Source: an uncultured Gammaproteobacteria bacterium (lineage in GTDB: Bacteria; Pseudomonadota; Gammaproteobacteria; Pseudomonadales; Litorivicinaceae). Taken from it: DNA of 64,000 bases. The stretch spans positions 17,685-81,684 of the forward strand of contig CAJWIY010000002.1 in assembly GCA_913042205.1 (NCBI GenBank). Direction: 5' to 3'. The notes under the pieces were generated by a model. That model did not search any database, was not told the DNA's origin, and saw only the letters and a list, made by a program, of their open reading frames with translations. Of this stretch, positions 1-7,575 are shown piece after piece (the first letter of the stretch is position 1; the number at the start of each line of letters is the position of its first letter). The translations under genes and the position numbers were made by a program.

Positions 1-1217
1 TTGTAACAGGCTTTGCCTCAGATCAAGTCGATCCCTACGTTGAAAGCTTAGGTCTTGAGGCGGTTCATCAGACCGAGCAGCTCGGCACTGGCCATGCACT
101 TCAGACTGCTCTCGATCGACATTTAATTGGGTATCAGACACTCGTCTTGTATGGGGACGTCCCGCTAGTTCGCCTGGCTGATCTTGAATCCCTTCTAAAA
201 GCTGGATCAAAGTCGCTTGCAGTTTTAACTGCGACGGTTCCGGATCCAAGCGGATATGGCCGAATCATCCGCGACGAGAACAATTCGATCATCGGTATTG
301 TTGAGCACCAAGACGCCACTGAACAACAACGCAGCATTTCAGAGATCAATAGCGGAATCTACGCTGCACCAACAGCCCTATTTAACGAATTACTTCCGCA
401 CCTTGCGAACGAAAATTCACAAGGTGAATATTATCTGACGGATTGTGTTCAGTTGAGTGTCAGCGCTGGACACCAGGTTACCGGGGTGACGGGGTCGGAG
501 ACTTCAGTTATGGGCGTGAATGATTTGGTTCAGTTAGCAGAACTCAACCAAATGGTCCAAGCAGATCGTCGAGAGGCGTTAATGCGTTCAGGTGTCAGCC
601 TGGTTGATCCCAGCACCGTATTTATAAATGGACCCACCATAGATATCGGGTCCGACACAGTTATAGAGCCACAAGTGACACTGAATTCCCCAGTTATAAT
701 TGGACATAACGTAACGATCGGATTTGGGTCTCATTTGACCGACGCTAATATTGGGGACAATACTGAAATAAAGCCTTACACAGTGGTCGAGTCGGCAAGT
801 ATTGGAAGCCAAGCGATAGTTGGTCCATTTGCGCGGTTGCGCCCTGGCACGACTTTATCTGACGCCGCACATGTTGGTAATTTTTGTGAGATTAAAAACG
901 CCTCGGTGGGCGAAGGATCAAAAGTTAATCACCTCGCTTACATTGGTGATGCGACGATGGGCAGCGACGTTAATATTGGTGCGGGGACCATTACTTGTAA
1001 TTATGACGGCGCAAGTAAGAACAAAACGACCATCGGTAATGATGTCTTTATTGGATCGAATACGAGCCTTATCGCGCCAGTAGCTCTAGCAGATGGTGTA
1101 ACAACGGGTGCCGGTTCGGTCATCACCATGGATGTTGAGGCGGGTAAGCTTGCGTTGTCACGGTCGAAACAAATTAATGTTGAGGGCTATAAACGGCCCA
1201 AGAAGTCCAAGGACTAG
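1..1217 (+). CDS. glmU: Bifunctional UDP-N-acetylglucosamine pyrophosphorylase / glucosamine-1-phosphate N-acetyltransferase, 5' truncated by the window edge
   Basis: Frame is open from the window start (VTGFASDQVDPYVE...QLGTGHALQTAL...LYGDVPL). C-terminal left-handed beta-helix hexapeptides and the GAGTITCNYDGASKNKTTIGNDVFIGS motif. The ORF-track start at 147 is internal. Confidence 0.96.
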   Translation, partial: VTGFASDQVDPYVESLGLEAVHQTEQLGTGHALQTALDRHLIGYQTLVLYGDVPLVRLADLESLLKAGSKSLAVLTATVPDPSGYGRIIRDENNSIIGIVEHQDATEQQRSISEINSGIYAAPTALFNELLPHLANENSQGEYYLTDCVQLSVSAGHQVTGVTGSETSVMGVNDLVQLAELNQMVQADRREALMRSGVSLVDPSTVFINGPTIDIGSDTVIEPQVTLNSPVIIGHNVTIGFGSHLTDANIGDNTEIKPYTVVESASIGSQAIVGPFARLRPGTTLSDAAHVGNFCEIKNASVGEGSKVNHLAYIGDATMGSDVNIGAGTITCNYDGASKNKTTIGNDVFIGSNTSLIAPVALADGVTTGAGSVITMDVEAGKLALSRSKQINVEGYKRPKKSKD

Positions 1218-1220
1218 TAT

Positions 1221-3041
1221 ATGTGTGGCATTGTTGCGGCCATAGCCGAGCGCTCTGTTCAATCAATCCTGATAGAGGGACTAAAGCGACTCGAGTATCG
1301 CGGATATGATTCTGCAGGTGTTGCTTTGGTGCATTCCGGCCAGATTGAATGCACCAGAGCTAAGGGCAAGGTCGCTGAGCTGGAGAAACTGATATCTGAT
1401 TCCAAAGCGAGTCAGGGTGTTGCTCACACTCGGTGGGCTACCCATGGAGTTCCCAGTGTCCGAAATGCGCACCCCCAATGCTCCGGAAGATTCGCGGTCG
1501 TACACAACGGCATTATTGAAAATTACGAGGCCCTCAAAATTCGCCTCGTATCGCATGGCTATGCTTTCGAATCGGACACTGACACAGAAACAATTGCACA
1601 TCTTCTTCATCTTGAAAGCCAGACAGAGGAATCATTTGATAGCATCGTTGATGCTGTTATCTCTCAACTAGACGGTGCGTTTGCGCTTGCCATTATTGAT
1701 GAGCAGACACCAAATGTCATTTGGGCGGCTAGACAAGGCAGCCCGCTGGTAATTGGTGTTGGCCACGGGGAACACTTTGTCGGTTCAGATCAGTTGGCCT
1801 TATTACATGTTACGGACCGGTTTGTGTATCTAGAAGAGGGTGACCGTGCGCGACTAACCGCGCAATCATTTGAGGTCTTTAGTCCGGACGGAATCGTTGT
1901 GCAAAGGCCAATAAAACAGGCCTCCGCTTCCAACGAGCAAGTATCTAAGGGCTCCTATCGACATTTTATGGCCAAGGAAATACACGAACAACCTGAGGCT
2001 GTTTACGCATCCTTAGTTGGGCGTTTGGGTAAAGACCGGTTACTCAGTGGAATTCTTGGGCCAAATAGTGATGCGCTGTTACGAGATGCACAGGCAGTCC
2101 AAATCGTTGCTTGCGGAACCAGCTACCACGCCGGTCTGGTCGCAAAGTATTGGATAGAGAACTTGGTAGGCATTCCGTGTCAAGTGGAAATTGCCAGCGA
2201 ATACCGTTACCGGAGAGTAGTCACCTTACCGAAAACTCTTTGGATTTCTATATCACAGTCGGGTGAGACAGCGGATGTGCTTTCGGCTCTCCGCCATATT
2301 GATAGAACGCAAGTGTCAGCAACACTCGCAATATGTAATGTTGCTACCTCAAGCTTGGTTCGTGAGACAGATCTTGCATTGTTGACTGAGGCAGGGCCTG
2401 AAATAGGCGTCGCGAGTACAAAAGCATTTACGACCCAGCTCACAGTTCTACTTCTGTTGTCAGGGTTACTGGCTAAAACAAGAAATATCGCGCAATTTGA
2501 CGAGTCTCAAGTTGTTGGGCTGTTGCGTTCATTACCTAACTTGTTGACAGGGGTTCTAGCGATAGAAACACAAATAAAAAAAATCGCGGAACAATTTGTT
2601 GATAAGCAACACACGTTATTCTTGGGTCGTGGCACCATGAATCCTATCGCTATGGAGGGCGCCCTGAAACTTAAGGAGCTCTCATATATCCACGCAGAGG
2701 CTTATCCGGCAGGTGAACTGAAGCATGGACCGTTAGCCTTAGTGGATGAGGACATGCCCATCGTTGCGGTTGCTCCGAATGATGAGCTAGTTGAAAAGCT
2801 TCGTTCTAATCTTTCGGAGGTAAAGGCTCGTGGTGGACAGCTCTTTGTCTTTGCCGACTTTATTGTGGCTACAGAATCTGCTGGGGAGGTCACAGAATGT
2901 GTGATTCCTGAAACGGATCCTCTAATTGCGCCAATTGTTTTTGCCGTACCCCTACAGATGCTGGCGTACCACATCGCTGTGCTGCGCGGTACCGATGTGG
3001 ATCAGCCGCGTAACTTGGCGAAGTCAGTTACAGTCGAGTGA
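1221..3041 (+). CDS. glmS: Glutamine--fructose-6-phosphate aminotransferase (isomerizing)
   Basis: N-terminal MCGIVAAIAERSV, RWATHG, two SIS domains, C-terminal PRNLAKSVTVE. 3 bp after glmU. Confidence 0.98.
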   Translation: MCGIVAAIAERSVQSILIEGLKRLEYRGYDSAGVALVHSGQIECTRAKGKVAELEKLISDSKASQGVAHTRWATHGVPSVRNAHPQCSGRFAVVHNGIIENYEALKIRLVSHGYAFESDTDTETIAHLLHLESQTEESFDSIVDAVISQLDGAFALAIIDEQTPNVIWAARQGSPLVIGVGHGEHFVGSDQLALLHVTDRFVYLEEGDRARLTAQSFEVFSPDGIVVQRPIKQASASNEQVSKGSYRHFMAKEIHEQPEAVYASLVGRLGKDRLLSGILGPNSDALLRDAQAVQIVACGTSYHAGLVAKYWIENLVGIPCQVEIASEYRYRRVVTLPKTLWISISQSGETADVLSALRHIDRTQVSATLAICNVATSSLVRETDLALLTEAGPEIGVASTKAFTTQLTVLLLLSGLLAKTRNIAQFDESQVVGLLRSLPNLLTGVLAIETQIKKIAEQFVDKQHTLFLGRGTMNPIAMEGALKLKELSYIHAEAYPAGELKHGPLALVDEDMPIVAVAPNDELVEKLRSNLSEVKARGGQLFVFADFIVATESAGEVTECVIPETDPLIAPIVFAVPLQMLAYHIAVLRGTDVDQPRNLAKSVTVE

Positions 3042-3177
3042 ATTTGATTACATAAAAAACTTTGAATTTAACGTTACATTGGGTCTCAAAGTTGATGTGT
3101 ATACCAAATCACTCACCATCCAGACTTTGCGATGCTACAAGAGACAAGTCCTTTGCCTCAAAAAAGGTAACGCTACT

Positions 3178-3252
3178 ATGAGAACTACAATCAAGAAATC
3201 AAATCAAAAGGTTTCTATTCTAGGAGTCAAAACCACATACCAATTAAAATGA
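3178..3252 (+). CDS. Possible 24-aa basic micropeptide (MRTTIKKSNQKVSILGVKTTYQLK)
   Basis: ATG ORF preceded by AAGG. Its stop overlaps (ATGA) the start of a 14-aa ORF (3249-3293), which overlaps the TTG start of the 222-aa ORF. No homology evidence. Confidence 0.2.
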   Translation: MRTTIKKSNQKVSILGVKTTYQLK

Positions 3253-3289
3253 AATCTGATGATACTTGGAAAAGTGAAGAGATAACGAT

Positions 3290-3958
3290 TTGAGTCAAGA
3301 AAGGTCACAGGAGGGTATTCAAAAACTATCAGAGCATCATCCTCTTGTAATTGAGGGGATGGGTGGATACGACACCAGAGATCCTGTAATGATTGCCTCA
3401 ACAATTCACAAACAACTTAGAAAGCATTGGGAAATAACCCCACCACGAAAACCTCTGATTCTTGTGACGCAGGGCGATCCTCTCGAAGAGAGAGGTATTT
3501 CTGCAATCACACGCATAATGAGTGACCGTCTTAGTGTTCCTCGGATTCTTGTTTACCTCGATCCTTCAATTGCTTCATATCATGCACCAAACGCTGATCG
3601 ATATAGGGTCTCGCATGAGATTTCTTTCTCGGCTTTAAAGGATCGATTACATCGAGAAGACCAGCACATTGTGTCAGCGATTACGAAAGTCGTTGATGAG
3701 TATTTGCAGACTAAGACTGCGAAACGACTTGCAGAAGGAAAGGATAAACTTCCTGATTACTATCGGAATTTCGCATTGCTTCAGGAAATTAACAAAGTTG
3801 CTTGTAAGAAGATCTCCGGTGAGTTAACCGTTGCGCACACCAGTAGTGTGTTGAGCGAGTATTCAGTATCCAGTTTCTATCGTGTCGGATTAGATCTGGG
3901 ACTGATCGACTCATCAGAAGTCGTCCCATTTCCTATCGATACCAACATTTCTCGTTGA
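3290..3958 (+). CDS. Hypothetical protein (222 aa)
   Basis: Long open frame with plausible composition. Start could instead be the ATG at about 3359. No family recognised. Confidence 0.6.
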   Translation: MSQERSQEGIQKLSEHHPLVIEGMGGYDTRDPVMIASTIHKQLRKHWEITPPRKPLILVTQGDPLEERGISAITRIMSDRLSVPRILVYLDPSIASYHAPNADRYRVSHEISFSALKDRLHREDQHIVSAITKVVDEYLQTKTAKRLAEGKDKLPDYYRNFALLQEINKVACKKISGELTVAHTSSVLSEYSVSSFYRVGLDLGLIDSSEVVPFPIDTNISR

Positions 3959-4109
3959 TCTAAGATTCATTTTTATTTGATGTGGTTGGTATCAATAATT
4001 TTTTTGTTTGCGGCGGAGTGCAAGCAGACCCTTTTTTAGAGTTTCCTCACGCAGATCCAATTTTGTTTGAAAAACAGAGTTGTCACCGACTCCATCAAAT
4101 GGATGTGTT

Positions 4110-4559
4110 TCAGTCTTCATGAGGTCCATCCTTTCGTATCGGCTTAAGTTTGATTATTGGTTTGACAGGGGTTTTCCCTTTTTCTGAAGATGGTTGAACT
4201 GGAAGAGAGAACCCCTCTAGAAGATCTTTAACACTTTTAGTGTCGTACCAACCATACATGTCAATAAAGACCTCTCCTGGGTTTTCCTGGTGATGAATCA
4301 TTCCGATACCGTGTTGTTCGGTGACATTAAGGAAATCCTCTTCAGCCTCCCTGAGAATGGTTTTTCCAAATAGTTCATTGGGATCACACCCAAAAATTTG
4401 AGAGAGTCGAACCAGATATTTGGTTGGGTCGCTTTCTGACTTTTCTAGCCTTGAATATTGTGACTGTGTAATCCCAAGTTGAGACGAAACTTGTCCTTGG
4501 GTTAGCCCCAACATCACTCGACGTTTTTTTAAAGGATTGGTGATAAGTTTGTTTCTCAT
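4110..4559 (-). CDS. XRE/Cro-CI family helix-turn-helix transcriptional regulator
   Basis: N-terminal HTH: KKRRVMLGLTQGQVSSQLGITQSQYSRLEKSESDPTKYLVRLSQIFGCDPNELFG. Confidence 0.85.
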   Translation of the reverse strand: MRNKLITNPLKKRRVMLGLTQGQVSSQLGITQSQYSRLEKSESDPTKYLVRLSQIFGCDPNELFGKTILREAEEDFLNVTEQHGIGMIHHQENPGEVFIDMYGWYDTKSVKDLLEGFSLPVQPSSEKGKTPVKPIIKLKPIRKDGPHED

Positions 4560-4584
4560 ATAAATACATTTTTTATGTATTTAT
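4560..4584. promoter_or_regulatory. Perfect 10-bp inverted repeat next to the XRE regulator start (candidate operator or 5'-leader hairpin)
   Basis: ATAAATACAT-TTTTT-ATGTATTTAT immediately upstream of the minus-strand ATG at 4559. Confidence 0.5.
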
Positions 4585-4785
4585 ATGTAATATCAACAAA
4601 TATTTTTTTTGATTTCGTTATAGGTGTGTTGAAGTTAACGAGAGAAGTTTGGAATTTCATGAGAGGACTTTCGACTGCGACTGTAGAATAAGTAATTGAT
4701 AATATAATTATGAAATGAATAGGTAGGCGTTCCTGTGAGGATGTGTTTTTGACATTGTCAATTGTCTTTGAGGTGAATTTTTGAA

Positions 4786-5055
4786 TTGTCTATTGCAATC
4801 AAGAAATTAAGCGACGATGTCTTTGAGGTGACGGTTGCAGAAATTTCGACAACTGCTCACACGGTGACAATTTCTGATCAAAGCCTTAACGATCTAACTG
4901 ATAAAAAGGTGACGAAGACGCAGTTGTTGGAGTTTTCCTTCAATTTTTTGCTCGATAGAGAACCAAATACGTCCATTCTGTCATCATTCGATATCAACGT
5001 AATTTCGAGATATTTTCCCGATTACAGAGATGAAGTCAGACGATGGTGCAATTAG
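4786..5055 (+). CDS. Hypothetical protein (89 aa)
   Basis: Small open frame; no recognised domain. Confidence 0.45.
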   Translation: MSIAIKKLSDDVFEVTVAEISTTAHTVTISDQSLNDLTDKKVTKTQLLEFSFNFLLDREPNTSILSSFDINVISRYFPDYRDEVRRWCN

Positions 5056-5205
5056 GATTAGAACCAAGAACTTTGGCCTATGTAACGATCCATAAGAATT
5101 TTTATATCGGTGTGCATACGAGGAATTGGGGGAATGGTGAGTTTTGTATCGTGATCGCGTATCCTTCGAACTAGATAGTTAAAACTCCGAGCCAATTCAA
5201 ATAGG

Positions 5206-5577
5206 GTGGCGGATACGCTTGATAATTTACTGACCGTCATGAAAACACGAGGTACATCGATGAGTTTGTCAACTGAGCGCGCCTTGAATCTGTTACGCGT
5301 CATTGAAAAAGCCGAAGAAATCTCGCAACGCGAGTTAGCTGAGCGCGTTGACGTGAGTTTGGGAACCGCCAATCAAACGATCCGAGCTTTGGTTGGGGAA
5401 GGGATTCTGGAAACCAATGTTGTCACAACATCAAAAGGTAAGCGTGGTCAAACCTACAATCTTACTTCAATTGGGAAGGAACAGCGGAAGCAACTTGCGA
5501 AGCTCCGTATACAGGAATGTGAGCGAGACATTCGGTGCCTTGAGACCGAGATAAATAAATTGAAGCAGGAAATTTAA
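5206..5577 (+). CDS. MarR-like winged-helix regulator, resembling the EPS-associated MarR family
   Basis: LNLLRVIEKAEEISQRELAERVDVSLGTANQTIRALVGEGILE winged-helix pattern. GTG at 5206 or ATG at 5260 could be the start. Confidence 0.7.
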   Translation: MADTLDNLLTVMKTRGTSMSLSTERALNLLRVIEKAEEISQRELAERVDVSLGTANQTIRALVGEGILETNVVTTSKGKRGQTYNLTSIGKEQRKQLAKLRIQECERDIRCLETEINKLKQEI

Positions 5578-5584
5578 TTTCTGC

Positions 5585-6076
5585 ATGATCTTTCACTATT
5601 CCCATGCGCCAATTAGGAAGGAAATCGAGTCCTCAGGTTTCATAGGTCTCGAGGGATGCCGCCTCGAGTATTTTATTGATGCTGGGCTTCATCTGGGGCA
5701 ACCCCGTTCGTCTGAACTAAGCTATCAATGGCGAAGCTGCAAAAAAGAATATAAAGCGCGTGGTCGTTATGTGTGGTTTACAGAGCAGCCCTTCTCGTAT
5801 GCGATTGGCAGCCCGGATGTTCCTAAAACTCGATACATCTATGACCCCTCCGAAATTAGGGCATTCACGTGGTCTAGCATTATGGAAATGGCTGTGTCAG
5901 ATAAGAAACGATTTTCGGCGATGAAGGCCGTGAGTGAATACGGGATGAGTCTGGGGGATGATCCTTTCAAGTGGTGGGTAACATTCGAGGAGGTCCCTCT
6001 AAAAAAATGTAAGGAAGTTGAGGAAATAGGACCATTTCCAGCCAATCCCTCGGCCCCTCTAAGTCATAGTGAGTAG
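5585..6076 (+). CDS. Hypothetical protein (163 aa)
   Basis: Complete ORF 7 bp after the MarR-like gene, same strand. Confidence 0.55.
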   Translation: MIFHYSHAPIRKEIESSGFIGLEGCRLEYFIDAGLHLGQPRSSELSYQWRSCKKEYKARGRYVWFTEQPFSYAIGSPDVPKTRYIYDPSEIRAFTWSSIMEMAVSDKKRFSAMKAVSEYGMSLGDDPFKWWVTFEEVPLKKCKEVEEIGPFPANPSAPLSHSE

Positions 6077-6403
6077 GGGCGGCACTAATAACCCGACTCC
6101 CACCCCGGTGATGTAACTAACCGCCGTAGAAAATGTCTTTTGTTTTCGCATTCTTTTCTGGTCATCAATGAATTCAACGTCCTCATACTCACTCTTGAAA
6201 ATGGTGGCCGGTAGAGTGGCAGAATCGATCTGACTTGATGCTGAGAGTCGTGTACTTATGGCTCGGGCGAGCCAATATAAGCATGGTATGGCGACCGCGA
6301 TAAAAATTGTCAGCTGCTGCTGCGGCGCGAAAAGTCCGATCCCAAGACCGGTTATAAGGGCAAGTAATGATGGAAGCATGGATCTAGTTCTCCAAAGCCT
6401 CAA
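6059..6403 (-). CDS. Hypothetical small membrane protein (114 aa)
   Basis: Two N-terminal hydrophobic segments (LLALITGLGIGLFA, FIAVAIPCLYWLA) and a C-terminal one. Confidence 0.5.
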   Translation of the reverse strand: MRLWRTRSMLPSLLALITGLGIGLFAPQQQLTIFIAVAIPCLYWLARAISTRLSASSQIDSATLPATIFKSEYEDVEFIDDQKRMRKQKTFSTAVSYITGVGVGLLVPPLLTMT

Positions 6404-6486
6404 ACTACACGAACCACAATATATAGTGTTTATGTCCGTGTCAAACCGCTAAATGTTGAAAAATTCTGAAGAACGCTGGAGGTTAC

Positions 6487-6909
6487 ATGGAGCAATATTT
6501 CTCTGGACAATCGATTGTCACAGACGGTTTGTCGTCAACAAATATCACTCGCGAGATTGAAATACATGTGGCAGAAAGCGGAATCGTAAATGGCTTCTGC
6601 CACCTATCTTGCGTACACACATCCGCATCCATCCTCATTCAGGAAAACGCGTCTCCTGAGGTACAACGGGACCTCATTAAGTTTCTTTCCAGGGTGGCTC
6701 CGATGCAATCAGGACTCTACGAGCACGATATTGAGGGAATGGATGATATGCCGGCCCATTTGAGGACCGCGATTACTCAGACTCATATCACGATGAGCAT
6801 AATAAATGGCCGCCTCGTTCTTGGTGAATGGCAGGGTATTTTTTTGTTAGAACACCGACAGACAGGGTCCAAGCGGGAGGTAAAGGTCCACATCATGGGG
6901 TCGCACTAA
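6487..6909 (+). CDS. yjbQ: YjbQ/UPF0047 family protein
   Basis: HTSASILIQENASPEV...DDMPAHLRTAITQTHITMSIINGRLVLGEWQGIFLLEHR signature. Confidence 0.9.
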   Translation: MEQYFSGQSIVTDGLSSTNITREIEIHVAESGIVNGFCHLSCVHTSASILIQENASPEVQRDLIKFLSRVAPMQSGLYEHDIEGMDDMPAHLRTAITQTHITMSIINGRLVLGEWQGIFLLEHRQTGSKREVKVHIMGSH

Positions 6910-7568
6910 CCTGCGTTCCTGAGCGCCCCTATGATTGTAGTGCGCTTGGTTTCGATGTGTTGAATTAGCACCGCCTCCAGACGATCGGAATCGCGAGACT
7001 CGAGCGCATCGATCATTTCCTCATGTTCCGCAACAGCCTTAGCCCAACTTTCCGCGGTCATATGAGCGCTGAATCGAGCTCGCCGAACCTTCGCTGATAG
7101 ATTGTTAATTGTGTCGACAAGAGTCTGGTTTCCGCTTCCTTCTGTGATTAATTCATGAATAAGGCGATTAGTCTCAAAATAATCGTCAACTGCCCCGTTT
7201 CTGTAGTGACCAATCATTTGATTATGAATGTTTCGAACTTGTAGGATTTTTTCTCGCTCCATATTTACAGCAGCCAGACGACCTCCCAAACCCTCGAGTG
7301 ATGCCATAATCGGCAAGATCTCTGTAACGTCTTCACGACTAATCACACTCACGATAGCTCCGCGGTTCGGTTGTAGCTCTACCAGCCCCTCTGTCGCTAG
7401 CGATCGAATAGCCTCGCGGAGCGGTGTACGGCTCACCCCCATATCGTTACACAGTTCAACTTCATTGAGGCGCGCCCCGGGCGCAAGTTCGCCCGAATCG
7501 ATCGCAACCCGAAGCCGTTCAGCAACTTGAACGTGGAGCGGTGCCCGGACAATGACGTTGCTACTCAA
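6906..7568 (-). CDS. GntR family transcriptional regulator, FadR/FCD type
   Basis: N-terminal wHTH (QVAERLRVAIDSGELAPGARLNEVELCNDMGVSRTPLREAIRSLATEGLVE) plus FCD-like C-terminal domain. Confidence 0.92.
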   Translation of the reverse strand: MSSNVIVRAPLHVQVAERLRVAIDSGELAPGARLNEVELCNDMGVSRTPLREAIRSLATEGLVELQPNRGAIVSVISREDVTEILPIMASLEGLGGRLAAVNMEREKILQVRNIHNQMIGHYRNGAVDDYFETNRLIHELITEGSGNQTLVDTINNLSAKVRRARFSAHMTAESWAKAVAEHEEMIDALESRDSDRLEAVLIQHIETKRTTIIGALRNAG

Positions 7569-7575
7569 ATTTAGA

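Noticed and set aside
1218-1221. glmS ribozyme/riboswitch upstream of glmS
   Set aside because: Only 3 bp separate glmU and glmS, leaving no room for a leader element.
3058-3093. AACTTTGA ... TCAAAGTT inverted repeat as a glmS terminator
   Set aside because: Weak AT-rich 8-bp stem with a 20-nt loop and no following T-run.
2926-3252. 108-aa plus-strand ORF overlapping the glmS 3' end
   Set aside because: The first part is an out-of-frame reading of glmS; only the final 24-aa segment (3178-3252) was kept, as a low-confidence micro-ORF.
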